DNA from: Rhipidocladum racemiflorum
Taxonomy: Eukaryota; Streptophyta; Magnoliopsida; Poales; Poaceae
Assembly (NCBI GenBank): GCA_036346355.1
Contig: CM070576.1
Span: 10,399,558-10,463,557, forward strand
Length of the DNA stretch: 64,000 nt
Direction of reading: 5' to 3'
Below the pieces are notes generated by a model. It made no database searches. It was not told the origin of the DNA and worked only from the letters and a program-made list of their open reading frames with translations. Of this stretch, positions 48,435-59,649 are shown one piece after another; position 1 is the first letter of the stretch; each line of letters opens with the position of its first letter. The position numbers and the translations under genes were made by a program.

Positions 48435-50047
48435 TGTAGGATCGAAGTATACGAATATAGCAATCAGAGGGGGGGTGAATGATTGTGCGGAAGCTAAAAC
48501 CAAATTCTTGATCTACTAAAAGTTCACCCCAAAACAGAACCAAATAATTGCCTCGTATTCGACAAAAACAGAATAACAGAGATTCGGTAAAACAAGAATT
48601 CCCGGAGATCCAACCGATAGATTGATCTGAAATTTGGACACGAGAAACAAGATTCCAATACGAATCGAACCCAAAAAGAATCAGCTCGATCGGACTTACG
48701 GATCAAAAGTTATGAGCTTCGCAAGCTTGCTGTTCCAGAACTTGACGAAAACTAATCTAATCAAAACTTCAAGATTAAACAAGATCTTCAAAAGATTAAT
48801 CAACTAGACTTTGAGGAACTCTAAATCAATACCCTAGAAAGATTTTTGATGGATCAAATCAAGATAAAACTAAAAGAACAAAAACCAATCTAGAAAAGAA
48901 CAAGCATGCAAACAAGAACCAAAGGAGGAAACATCACAGCAACGCTTCTTGTAGCACGCAAGGATCTAGAAGAATTGATCTTTATTTCTTTTGTCTAAAG
49001 TACTGTCATCAAAAGAGTACAAACCCTAAAACTGAGCTTGAGGCTCTCAATGCGCTCAGCTCCGATTGATGCCCTTCAACAGGAGACACCCCTCCTATTT
49101 AAAGGAGCAAAACACAAGAAGTTCTGAATACAATTCCTAATCTAGAAGGAGTATGTATACAACTCCTCTTGGCCCAACCTGGCCGAGTACAACTCTTGCA
49201 CGCATATGGCAACCCTACCATACTCACGTGACTAACACTTTGCACGCGTATGGCCACCTGCCATACTCACGTGACTAACACTTTGCACGCGAATGACCTC
49301 CTGCCATTCTCACGTGACTAACCATTCTTCATGTGCACCATTCTCTTAGCCCGAACGTCCCGCATGACATCCTTGACCACCAAGACCTCAGTTCCTCCCT
49401 GAACCTAGTCCCGAACCTCAGCTCCTCCATGAACCTAGTTCCGGTCCCACATCGACCACGTTCGTCTTCGAGCAATACCGCACATGAACAAACCACAAAA
49501 CAATTCCGAGCACAAGTCCACGACTTGACTCACATCAATCCATGCAAATACTCACACGAGCATTGCATAAAGTCCACTTCAAGCATCATGAAATTCTCAC
49601 AAATTTCATAATCTCAAAAACAAATCAAACACAATTCCAATTTTGCTCAAAACCCTAATCGAGCAAAAACGCATTCACGACGGACCAAAAAATATGGTCC
49701 GGCGTACACATGAAAAAGTCACTCAAGAAGCCATTCACGACGGACCAACAAAATCGGTCCGGTGTACAAGTGAAAGTATCGGTTTCAAGAAGAAATCATT
49801 CCGGCGAAAACACGTTCACGATGTGACTAAAAGAAATCGATCCGTCGTACATGCGAAATCAATCCTCAAAAGCCGTTTCACGATCGACCAAAGAAATTGG
49901 TCCGACGTACATGCAAAACTTACTGGTTTGAGAGTTTGGTCCGGCACAAAAGATGACTTCACTGTTTGCTGTCAAATTGTCAGACACAAGCACAAACACA
50001 TTTTGCAAATTCAATTCTAAGCCAATTTTTCAGCACATGATTTCACA
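48435..50047 (-). repeat. Right (5') LTR of element C
   Basis: 1,613 bp, closely similar to 43,101-44,719. It is followed on the inside by the primer binding site and on the outside by CATCC (50,048-50,052). The hairpin array lies at about 49,675-49,915, with the third unit damaged. Confidence 0.88.
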
Positions 50048-50335
50048 CATCCATTCTTCACGGTCCATCTACAATTAAACCACAAACAAAAAATTAAGAA
50101 AAAAACTTGAGCGACATCCCCCCATTATTCTCCAAACACACATCTCGACAACAGGTCAAGAGTATGTATATCCGGAGAATACCAGGGAGATACTGCCAAA
50201 ACTTTCTTTGGAGTTGTACAATAGCTTCACTAAGAACTTGCACAAACCACATATTCTCGAGCTGTCCAAAAAACATGGACAATTCGAGACCACTTGTTTA
50301 TAAATATTCCATTTCAGCATATTTATAAACAAGCA
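50048..50335 (-). repeat. CACTA flank of element C (copy 2, probably the original position)
   Basis: Near-identical to 44,720-45,006, including CATCC, the transposase ATG (50,068-50,066) and the inverted repeat. Unlike copy 1 it runs on into 50,336, so it is likely the native sequence upstream of the insertion. No CACTA terminus is identified further right. Confidence 0.75.
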
Positions 50336-50554
50336 CCCTCGAACGGGAGACGCATAGGTTACGCAACCTAAACTCTAGCATTGATCATTCATGGATGGGA
50401 GTAGTAGCACAACCATGGCCTTTGCCACCACATTTTCTTCATGTTGATGTATAGTTTCTGATCATAATAGCTCATGGAATACTTTAGACAATTGCTAGCT
50501 GGAAATAGATTTAGTGAGGCTATTCTTGTAGGTTGTTAGTTGGCTTGGTTAAGT
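50336..50554 (+). repeat. Layer K, segment 1 (LTR-like)
   Basis: Includes CATGGATGGGAGTAGTAGCAC at about 50,390, almost the same as 63,758-63,778 in LTR L. No gene. It continues at 54,021 once the solo LTR is removed. Confidence 0.5.
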
Positions 50555-50559
50555 ACCAT
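50555..50559. repeat. Target-site duplication, left copy (solo LTR)
   Basis: ACCAT, repeated at 54,021-54,025. Confidence 0.92.
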
Positions 50560-53500
50560 TGTAACACCCCAAAATTTTGCTTTTCTTAAATTCATGTGTG
50601 ATTTGGCACTTTGGTGGATTTTTGGAATTTTCTGGAATTTATTTGGATTTATTTGGAATTTATTTGAATTTATTCCATTTTGAAATAATTAAAGAATTTA
50701 ATTTTGCACATAAAATTTTGTTGGAAATATTTTATTTGAGTCCAAAATGATCCAAAATATTTTCCAGAATTTTTCTGGAATTTTTCTGAGTCATTTGCTA
50801 TTTTTAATGAATTAAATGAATTACTGGGAATTATTTTGAATATTAAAATCGCCGTTTAGTATCTCTGTCCGTCGAGTCGACTCGAGTCCGACCAACCCGA
50901 CCGAGCCAACTGCGTTTCGATCAAACCAAGTCACCGAACCCAAATCGAACCTAATTCTCGACCGTTGGATCAAGATCCAACGGCGAGAATCGCCTGCATC
51001 GGCCGAGCTGCGTGTCCGACCCGAACCTGCTCGCGCCCGATCCGATCGGGCGCCTGACTGACACGCGGTTCGCTTCGCGTCTTCCCGTCCGAAAGTCCGA
51101 GCCGGAGAGCTCCGCGCCGCCTCGAAGTTCGCGCTAGGAGTTCCGCGATATCGCGGGACGTCGAGGCCTTATTTAAGGAGACGACCCCACCGCGTAATCA
51201 TCTTGCCCTTGCACCGACATTGCCTCGATCCGCTTCGCCGAAAGTCGCGCAACCACGCCGCAATTGCTCACGAGTTGGACCTAGGGTTGCTTGGGTCTTT
51301 GCCTCGCCCGCCGCCGTCCGCCACTTCCGGCATTGGAGATCGGATCCGAGACCCCGAGAGGCGCATCAAGACGTTCTCTCCTCGCCGGAACCCACGGAGC
51401 GCCAAGGCACGCATCGCTCTTCCTCCTCTCCTGGCCGAGCTAGCACCGCCGCACGCCAAGCCCTCGCGAAGGTCCTCACCTGCTCGATTCGATCAACGGT
51501 CCAGGTTAGCCCACGCCACCTCCCGTGTAATTCCACGTTGCGGTTTTAGATTCAATCTCCGCCGCTGGTTTTAGATCGCACGTTAGATTGGATCGAGTGT
51601 TATCGGGTAGATCTGTCTTAGCCGCCGGATCTTAATCGTGTGTCCTGCTGAGCCACGAACCGCCTCCACCGCACTGGTAGCCAAATTCCTTAGGGACTGC
51701 TAGATCGAATCCGACGGATCGGATTACGACACGGTGTTCAGCCGCGACGCCACGCGTGTACGCGTGTCCCACGACACGCCGGGCCCCGCAGAATCGAGGG
51801 CCCACGCGGCCAGCGCTTATGCGTGAGACTCCCGCGACTGTGGTCCCACCGCCGCCTCACCCGAGCCGTGGGCCGGTGTCACCGTGACTCGCCCATGGAC
51901 CGAGACGCGTGGCAAGACCGACATGCCACGTGGCATGATGACGCCATGGCGCCGACGCCATCACGGACCCGTTCGGTCGACGCCAACAGTCGCGTGGACC
52001 AATCGCCAGGATGACACGTGTCCATGCTGACGCCAATAATTAATTTCCGAAAAGAAAATGATTTATTAATTCGAAATATTGATTCAAATTTAGATTCAAA
52101 CTTCAAACGCTTATAACTTTTGCGCTTCAACTCCGATTTGAGTGATTCAAATTTCTAAATTTGTATAAAAATGAGATCTATCTAAATATAAATTTTATTC
52201 AATTTTTGGACTAAAGTTTTCTCTGCAAAATTATTTAATTGATTATTTAAACTTTAAATAATCATAACTTTTAAGGCCTTAACTCCAAATTTGATTTATC
52301 TCCAGCTTCTAAAAACTCATAAAATTATGTTCTCTCTGTTTATGGATTTTATTTGGATGTTTGGACACTTTTTGCCTATTGTTTATTCGTATTTGCTATT
52401 TGCACGCTTACGAGTAGACGTTGAAGTGCCGGAAGGATTCAAGGAGAAGTATTGACTCGGGGATCCAACTCAAGACCAAGAACAAGTACTTTTTGAAGGC
52501 AAGTTGTGCTTTGACCATGTTGATCCTATTTCAAATCTATTTTGATTTAAACTATTGCATGCTAGTTCAATTAGAAAAATACTTTGATTAAACATGGGGG
52601 TTAGATAAATGCCAATTTGTCAGATGACACCTTGATTATTTAAGTATGTGCCATGATCCCTTGTCACCCTAGTTGTGGATTACTAGTTGGACATTATTAA
52701 ATTGCCAACATGGGTTTTAGACCGCTGTGGTAAATCTTAGACACCTTTACGTGCTCATGACATGATTTTGGACAATCAAATGTTAATATTGACTTAATGA
52801 TATATTGAACCTGTTTTGGAAAGGTATCATGTGATGTTGATGGCACGTGGTGCATGGTAATCAACTCGGGTTTGATAAACGCTGACCGGGCATGTGGCAA
52901 GAGTAATCAGTGGGCCGGCCATTGTGGCATTGGGAGTGTTGAATTGGTTTTTCTGTAGTCTTGCCCTGGTCACCCTAAGGACTTAACCTTGCAAGCCTTT
53001 GAACTGGGTCTAACGCGGCAACCACATGTCTCGTAATGGGACGGACCTAGTTGATTAAGTTGCTAATAACGCACTGCGGACCTCGAGGTCAACTACACCC
53101 TTTGTGTAAGTTGTATGGGGAGCGTCATCGGGCCGAGGCCAGTGCACCCATCTAACGGTTGATTGGCCTAGACTTCGCCTTAGCGAAGGGAAGGGTTAGT
53201 GCGCACAACCTGGAGGACCACTTGTATTGTTAGAGGTTTCCGAAAGACTTTGTTACTGAACTCGCCTTTGTGGTGTTTGGATCAGATCTTGTGGGTAAAG
53301 TGCATAACCTCTGCAGAGTTTAGAATCTATTCGAATAGCCGTGGTCCGCGTATTGGACATCGCCGAATTACAAATATGGTTAGATTTTTCAAAATAACTT
53401 GGATTTGGAAAGTTGGGATGGTTTAATAATGAAGATGATGGAAATGTGGTTTAGGATGGGGAAAATGTTTATTAAACTTCTTGAAAAGTTATTTATGCTT

Positions 53501-54020
53501 TACTTATTTCTACCGTTTCGAATCTACTTATATTACTTTTCAAATGTCAGTTATCGCAAATATACCTTGAGCTATTCCTTTGTACCAAGCCATGCATATA
53601 GAATATTAGCTTGCATTCTCAGGCATGACTTGTCGAGTACCAAGTACTCACCCTTGCCTCAACACAATATCGGTTGAAGAGGAGACTACGCCGGCTTTGG
53701 AGGAGGAACTCCAAGAGGATCCGCTCTACTTAGGGAAGCGAGCCTCAAAGGTTACTGTGGTATACTGGATGGCGCCACGGAGTTATTTGATTTTCCGCTG
53801 CTATTATTTCTCTTTTAATAAGTTTCGCCTCGCGAGGCATATATTTGTAATTTGACCATAAGGTCAAGTAACCAGTTTGACTATTTAAATAAAGTACTTT
53901 ATTGGTATCGAGTGGTATGATTGTGATATTTACCGATGTTAAGACTGTGTGCACTAGCGCGTTCCTGGACTAGTGCTGAATACACAGAGGGTCCGGATTT
54001 GCAAATTCGGGGTCCCGACA
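50560..54020 (+). mobile_element. Solo LTR, 3,461 bp
   Basis: Begins TGTAACACCCC, ends GGGTCCCGACA, and is flanked by perfect ACCAT duplications with no interior, primer site or second LTR. This is the product of recombination between two LTRs of one element. A TATA-like TTATTTAAGG at about 51,168 precedes a GC-rich leader-like region (51,190-52,020). The open frames there (for example 51,203-51,574) overlap in several frames and are compositional. A GAGT/ACTC hairpin lies at 53,634-53,659. Length and ends fit a Tekay-like gypsy LTR, but without pol the family is inferred. Confidence 0.92.
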
Positions 54021-54104
54021 ACCATGTTGGCTTCGTGGTTGTTTATTGAGTTCTTGTCTTGTAATTTTAGTTGAGAGTTTATGGTTCATGATTAGGGACT
54101 TGGT

Positions 54105-54144
<40 letters not shown>

Positions 54145-54790
54145 GATTTACTCTTTTATGTTATTTATGCTTGAATTGTGATATCTTTTGTCTGCTGAGT
54201 TGATGTCCATTTTGTAGGAGAGATCTTGCCGTTTTTTTCCAGAAATTAGGAGGTTTTGGTGACACTCTGGTCACATTTGCTACTGGGGTTATACAGTTGA
54301 TATGTATGAGAGGGTGCACATCGATGGTGTGCACTCAGCGATAACGGTATTTTCTATTTGATGAGCATATGAGTATGTAGATATATTTGCATTGCATTGC
54401 TAATGATGAATGATTACTAATGAGATAAATATGGTAAATGGTTTTGTTATTGAGTTGTGGACTCACCCAAATATATTTAATGAGATCAATGTGATAAATG
54501 GTCATGTTATTATTTTATTATGTACTTGCTGAGTTGTAGACTTACACTTGCCTATATTAATGTTTTAGGTTATTATCGAAGTCGGCATGCATAGGATGGG
54601 AGTACGGCCATTGTGTCACTTGCGATGTTACCTTTTGCAAATACCTAGTTTTAGTGTTCAATCATGAATAATATAGTGCTTAGCCAATTTAGTTGATAAA
54701 CTTTATATTCATAATAAAGGTCTTTATAGATGTGTCTAGATGGAAGTACAAGAATCTAAAATAAAATATCTATTTAAGAATGGAGGAAGT
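54021..54790 (+). repeat. Layer K, segment 2 (LTR-like)
   Basis: Starts with the right ACCAT duplication. It contains a TTG microsatellite, a GAGGGTGCAC...TGTGCACTC module (54,309-54,350) and the GAGT/ACTC-type motif at about 54,525-54,552, in the same order as in the D LTR and in L. No coding sequence. The right end is not defined. Confidence 0.5.
54104..54142. repeat. (TTG)n microsatellite
   Basis: About 13 uninterrupted TTG/TGT units. Confidence 0.95.
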
Positions 54791-55280
54791 AAATGTTCAC
54801 TTTTGGCTGTCAATTGATACCTCCATTGTCCACGGCATGCTATGAGATGCTTTCTTTCTTTATCTTTTTTTTTTTTCTTCTCCAAAATGGATTCGTGTCG
54901 TCATCAATCATTGCCGGACCGTGTCCAAATGGCGAGTCACTTATCTCCTTCTTTTTATTAATTTGAATTGATGTGATTCCGGCGTTCAATTTTTCAGTCT
55001 AAGGTTGAAGAAAGGACTCAAAGAAGTAATATGACTTCCTGATTAGCACACCTTTGACCTTTTTATTATACGACATTTTCTTATTCATTGCTACGTAGAG
55101 TACAATCATAATTAAAATTTGGATCTGTTTGCAACATATATAGGAATTCCCCCAAATTCTTACGGGGATGGTCTTTTCCTGATATCGATTATTTCGAGAA
55201 GACGAGCCGAACAACCAGTGCTATTTAAGTTAGACTTTCAACTTGAACATAAATTTATTAAATGCCAGTACATTATAAAG
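54791..55280. other. Intergenic and presumed 3' flank of the neprosin-like gene
   Basis: AT-rich, with a T-run near 54,864. GAATGGAGGAAGTA at about 54,779 looks like a decayed Stowaway end. The part next to 55,281 would hold the 3' untranslated region of the minus-strand gene; no clear polyadenylation signal was chosen. Confidence 0.4.
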
Positions 55281-55652
55281 TTACTTGTTGCAGCCACCAG
55301 GTCCACCGAAGTAGACCTCCAAGCCGCCATTACCGCGACTAAAATAATCAACAGTGTAGCATTGTTGCCTTGAAGAAGCAGCAACGGATTTGTGCTCGTC
55401 TGGAGTGATGAGATGGTTGGGCGCATTCATAGTCTGAACATTCTTGACAAACGCAGCTTTTCCATACCCTTCGTTTGCGAAATGCCCACTGCCCATTGGT
55501 GACGGGTTTGATTTGTATGTCGGGCCGTCAACAAATCCACCTGAAAATGAACCTAATGCTTTGTCGCTCATGTCTCCGAAAATGGAACTCGGAAAATATC
55601 CGATTGAAGTTTTGTTCGAACCGACCAGCCACCAATCTCTAGTTTTCGGGTC
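55281..55652 (-). CDS. Neprosin-like gene, last exon
   Basis: 372 bp, 123 codons plus TAA. The acceptor on the minus strand is TTTATTTCTAG before GACCCG. It encodes the region from DPKTRDWWL to the C-terminal GGPGGCNK. Confidence 0.82.
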   Translation of the reverse strand, partial: DPKTRDWWLVGSNKTSIGYFPSSIFGDMSDKALGSFSGGFVDGPTYKSNPSPMGSGHFANEGYGKAAFVKNVQTMNAPNHLITPDEHKSVAASSRQQCYTVDYFSRGNGGLEVYFGGPGGCNK

Positions 55653-58600
55653 CTAGAAATAAACCAAAATCGAATGTAAACAATTTGATGAAACCATATA
55701 ATGAAGTCATTATTGGATAAATACCAGAAATAGCTGTTGATGGCCGACATAGTTAAAACATTACATGCACCTAATAAATGGCAGTCACTTTCATTAGAAG
55801 TACTCCCTTATTTTTGGATCTTGCGCAACGACTAAGCCATATCAAGACCATATTACATTTATTCAAGGCTCGCATTAGAGTTAACAGTTCCTCAACATAT
55901 GGATGGAGAAAGTTATTTCTTATTCCAATAAACAGTAGTAACTTACCTTGGAAATAACTACTGATAATAAAGGGGAGGGGTATGTAAGAAAAATGGTAAT
56001 TTGTCATTTCAGAATGACTTATATTTGAAACAAAATTTGAAAGTTGGAATAGCGTGTATTTGCGAATGGATGTAGTATGTAGAATGAACATGTTATTCAT
56101 AACAATGACTTGTATCCAATTTACTTGTCGTTTTACCTCAAGGAACATAGAACAAGGAAGGAGTTAATACGTTATTTTTTACTTCCTCCGTCTAAGTTTA
56201 TAGGACGTATTCTTTTTAAATAATCTAGTTCATAGATACACAAGTCGTATTTCATATTTCAATACAAAATTAGTGTGATGTTCCTTCTATACTCCTAATA
56301 AATATTTAGCTTTACTTTATATTCTCTACATGCATGCGTTAAATACAGTGCTTAGTGATAATAATTAAGAATAATCTAGTTATTTTCTATATCTTCTTGT
56401 CCTATGTGCTAAGAAAAAATGCACTTTATAAATTTGGACGGAGGGAGTAACTTGGTATAACTCTAATACCACTACTAACAATCAAAAGGGAAATTTGATA
56501 GAAAATGCTGCTCAAAAACCCAAAACGACACTATTTGCAAATCAAAATTAACTTTCTAAAACATCGTCTATTTTTAACTTGAGGTAGTGTAATACAGTTG
56601 AGAACCTCAAACTATTTCCTTTCGAAACTGCACCCTTAAGACCAATCAAGCATCCAAAAACAGCTAAAAAATTACACTGTGTAATATACAATTAATTTTG
56701 TGCACAATATATTGTAGGCTTGAACAAAAACAAGTTTAATGTTTAAAAATATGCCTACTTGAGAAACTATAATAATGTCCACATCCTCTCTCACCAAGCT
56801 AGTTTCTTGTATTCAGTATAAATTAACAATAAAATTTTAATACCAACAGCAGTTCCTCGTATTTAATATGTACTCCCTCCATTTCCATTTACATGGTATT
56901 TTTTTATCAATGCACACATAACTAGGCAATCAATTTATGAATAGAATATGGCCATAATACCCTTCAATAATATATAGGCAATCAAAAGTACCAATTATTC
57001 AGAAACATAGGGAATATAAAACATGAAAAAATTACCAGGGGTATAAGGTGAGATCTATTATTTTGGTGACTCATTTCTATTAAAACATAAGATTTAATAC
57101 GTTATCTTATTGTAATTGATAACATAAACAGTAAGTTCTAATGATGTTCTTTTTTATATAAAAAGCATGAGAGGTGAAATTTCATTTGACATACAAGAGC
57201 GTAGGAGACAAATAAAAAGAAAATCAGAATAACCCACAGGCCAAAGTAAGACTAGATGCATGGTGTAAGCTATCAAGATGTATTGACCATACATGAGCTA
57301 ACAGTGTACTAAAAGAATCTAGGTGAAACTTTCAAACTAGGAACATAATGGTATGTATTGAACATACATACATGCGTATCCTAACAATGGCTTTGTAGTA
57401 CTTTTGCGAGTAGCTTGTTAAGAGATTTCCTTGTTTGCATGCAAAGTTACTACTTTTCAAATATGCCACTAAAAAAATAGGTTTCTTCCTACGGAATGAA
57501 ATTTTCACTACTACAAAACTGACAATCAGTCCCGGTTGATAACTGCCATCAGTACCGGCCATCTGGGACTGATGCCCATTGGACATCAGTACCGGTTCCA
57601 CCAACCGGTACTGATAGTACTAGAAATGTTTCAAAATAAGTCGAGAATGTATGGGAGAAGCGGGACTCGAACCTGCAACCTCGTGACTCCAGCCTCACCC
57701 TTCTAATCAACCCACCCACCATCGCGTACTGATATACATAGAATATGCATTCCTTTTGAACTTTCCTGAAATGAGGCATTAGTACCGGTTCGTAACACGA
57801 ATCGGTACTGATGCACTCATCAGTACCCTTACTAGTACCGGTTCGTGTTACCAACCGCATCGATGTTCGTGCCTTCGATGCAGGTTCGTGTCACGAACCA
57901 AGATTAATGTGAGGGCATCGATCGGTTCAGATACTAACCGGTACTAAAAGCCCACTTCAAAGATCAGAACCAATGAACCTAAGATCGGATGTCACTATCA
58001 GTACCGATTCAAATCCAATCGGTAGTGATGTACCGGTAGTAAAACCTAGTTTTCAGGTAGTGTTTATTACCCTCTCATGCCACTTCTGTCCTTAGCCGTC
58101 GAGTGAACTGCAAAAGACCAAACTTCCCTTCTTATTTCTCTTCACCCTCTTCCTTTCCTTCCTCTTCCTTTACAGTGGTTTGTTGGCCCACCAGCTATGG
58201 TTGACAGCGAAAGGAGCCAGAGAGGGCAAAATGGCCATTTGTGCAAACAAACTAACAAGGTTCGCATCTCGAATGGCACCTCTCTCATATTGGATGACAA
58301 AAGTGGCATAAGGGTAATGAAATTTCATCCAGTGACATGGAAGGAAATTTATTTATTTATTTTTCAATGGCATATCAGGAAAGATGGTAATTTTTCATGG
58401 CAAATAAGGAATTCTCTTGTATTAATGCCAAGTGATATTATGCTAGGCCAAACTTTTCATACATTGAATTTGCTTTTGAGATATAGTAACCCGTTTATAT
58501 GCAATGTGATTCAAATGCATCAGCTCTTTTTCTTTCGTATTTGTTAGATTTCATAGTTATCTGCTGTATAATTTACTCATGCATATCAAAAAAACTGAAA

Positions 58601-59649
58601 TAATTAAATTGTAGTCAGTATGCTAATGCATAAACTAACACAGTGAATGTAAAATAGACATAATTAACCATGCATTTTTTTCCTTCAAGTTTTTGTACAC
58701 AATACCTTGTACAAAAGAAGATCTAATTGATATTGAGGTCCGTTGTAGACAGAAGGTGGTTCTAATCTTGCTCCAATTCCTACCTGGCTAACTTGCACAA
58801 AACCTGGGCAAAGATGATCGTAGCATGCCTTGTAATTCTGAGTAGCAGCCGCCTGTCACAAGAAAAAAAGTACCAAGGACTAAGGATTATGTATTTTTAG
58901 AAGCAAACATTTGTTGTGCATGTGTACAGCGTGCCTTAGCATTACCCAGGTAATATGAAACCTAGCAAAGCTGTCACCAGTAAAGCTTGGCCATACCTGA
59001 AAAAACATCATGTTAAATTTATCATGACTGTCTATAGTTTATATGTGTCCAAATTTCCTTAAAGATGCTTCTACTATTAACAAATATTCAGCGAAATTTG
59101 ATTACTACATTTTTGTTCTGAAACATTTTCACAAATTTTAAATTTAGTGAAGTTTCATTAACCAACTTGTTGAATGCTCACAATTTGAAAGTTTGTAAAT
59201 CAACACTTAATACATAGTTACAGATGCCAAGTTTTGGCTATAATTCTAACATTTTCAGATTATTTCATTTATTTTCACCGTATAATAGTTTCTTTCCATA
59301 TCTGCTTTAAAGGGATTTATCATCATATCTTTTCAGGCCTAGTTTGTCCTTGTTGTATCGAATATAAGCTGGAAACTATTAAAAACATCGTAAGTATAAA
59401 AATGGATGTAAAGCAACTGTCATGATAAGTATAATGCTAGTTATATTTTTTTGAGATACAAGATAGGTATATATCTGTTGTACTTACAATAGAACCTGCA
59501 CCAATTGCTTCGGCGCGATCTACTCGGTGACCATTTGCCACCGTCATCCATGACCCACTGCGATCATCATTTCCTTTCACCTCTGTATCATAAATGCTAA
59601 TCGATGCTTGTATTCCATATATATCATCTCTTGTTCTGATCCCCGCAAA
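55281..59649 (-). CDS. Neprosin-domain (DUF239) protein gene, C-terminal exons
   Basis: Four minus-strand exons join in phase 0 with GT-AG introns: 59,649-59,488, 58,996-58,946, 58,852-58,706 and 55,652-55,281 (TAA stop). They give 243 codons, about the length of the whole Neprosin catalytic domain (PF03080). Family hallmarks are YKACYDHLCPGFVQVS, PSVYNGPQYQLDLLLYK, DPKTRDWWLVG, GYFPSSIF, MGSGHFANEGYGKAAF and the GGPGGCNK end. Family members are usually secreted and have an N-terminal signal and activation domain; those exons are not found between 59,650 and the window end. At the two positions where I expect the catalytic glutamates of active neprosin, this protein has GAGSI (for EAGW) and SGGF (for GGE), so it may be inactive as a protease. 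The last intron is about 3 kb and full of transposons. Frames and splice sites are intact, so it may be expressed, or be the 3' half of a broken gene. Confidence 0.8.
56182..56447. mobile_element. Stowaway-type MITE in the last intron
   Basis: 266 bp with inverted ends CTTCCTCCGTCTAAGTTTATA and its complement ending GGACGGAGGGAG, flanked by TA on both sides (56,180-56,181 and 56,448-56,449). These are the standard Tc1/mariner-type Stowaway hallmarks. Confidence 0.85.
56869..56910. repeat. Stowaway-like end, partial
   Basis: TACTCCCTCCATTTCCATTTACATGG resembles a Stowaway terminus, but I find no matching opposite end nearby. The surrounding intron (56,450-57,500) is AT-rich with nothing else recognised. 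Confidence 0.45.
57506..58062. mobile_element. Small non-autonomous CACTA-type element
   Basis: 557 bp. The left end is CACTACTACAAAACTGACAA and the right end, reverse complemented, is CACTACCTGAAAACTAGGTT. TTT target duplications lie at 57,503-57,505 and 58,063-58,065. Many CAGTACCGGTT and ACCGGTACTGATG motifs in both orientations near the ends are typical of grass CACTA subterminal repeats. No transposase coding. Confidence 0.82.
57652..57722 (-). other. tRNA-like segment within the small CACTA element
   Basis: The minus strand holds an exact pol III B-box-type GGTTCGAGTCC (57,673-57,663), with an A-box-like stretch GTGGGTTGATTAGAAGG about 50 bases upstream. I could not fold a full cloverleaf, so this is a degenerate tRNA-derived sequence at best, not a tRNA gene. 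Confidence 0.45.
58068..58319. mobile_element. Probable MITE with imperfect terminal inverted repeats
   Basis: The left arm ATTACCCTCTCATGCCACTT is mirrored by AAGTGGCATAAGGGTAAT at the right. No clear target duplication. It lies directly beside the CACTA element in the same intron. The rest of the intron to 58,705 shows nothing recognisable. Confidence 0.5.
58706..58852 (-). CDS. Neprosin-like gene, exon 3 of those seen
   Basis: 147 bp, 49 codons, phase 0 at both ends. Acceptor TTCTTGTGACAG, donor ACAAG/GTATTG. It encodes the CYDHLCPGFVQ and VYNGPQYQLDLLLYK motifs. Confidence 0.85.
58946..58996 (-). CDS. Neprosin-like gene, exon 2 of those seen
   Basis: 51-bp microexon, 17 codons (VWPSFTGDSFARFHITW). 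Acceptor GTTTTTTCAG, donor TGG/GTAATG. Corresponds to the P-S-L-Y-G-D strand of the family. Confidence 0.8.
59488..59649 (-). CDS. Neprosin-like gene, first visible exon
   Basis: 162 bp, 54 codons. Acceptor TTTTATCTGTAG, donor ATT/GTAAGT. It encodes the start of the Neprosin domain (FAGIRTRDDIYGIQASISIY). Ends in GAGSI at a place where active enzymes carry E-A-G-W. Confidence 0.82.

Larger units (their letters stand above)
43101..50047 (-). mobile_element. Rearranged Ty1/copia element C, gag kept, pol mostly deleted
   Basis: Minus-oriented relative of B. From right to left: 5' LTR (50,047-48,435), primer binding site (48,433-48,422), gag (48,382-46,190), collapsed pol pieces (46,180-45,480), palindrome array (45,200-45,080), then a copy of host CACTA flank (45,006-44,725), CATCC, and the other LTR (44,719-43,101), followed by CATCC and the CACTA transposase. 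The interior stops where B position 16,437 would be, so the polypurine tract and last 575 bp are missing. This is not a simple insertion. It fits a duplication or unequal exchange between full-length and solo-LTR versions of one insertion. Confidence 0.82.

Noticed and set aside
51203..51574. 123-codon frame in the solo LTR
   Set aside because: Overlaps another open frame in a very GC-rich leader region; arginine/proline/serine-rich by composition.
57652..57722. Functional tRNA gene
   Set aside because: B-box is perfect, but I cannot build acceptor and anticodon stems; it lies inside a CACTA element.
58197..58547. 116-codon plus-strand frame in the neprosin-like intron
   Set aside because: No domain, overlaps a MITE-like inverted repeat, AT-rich with no splice context.
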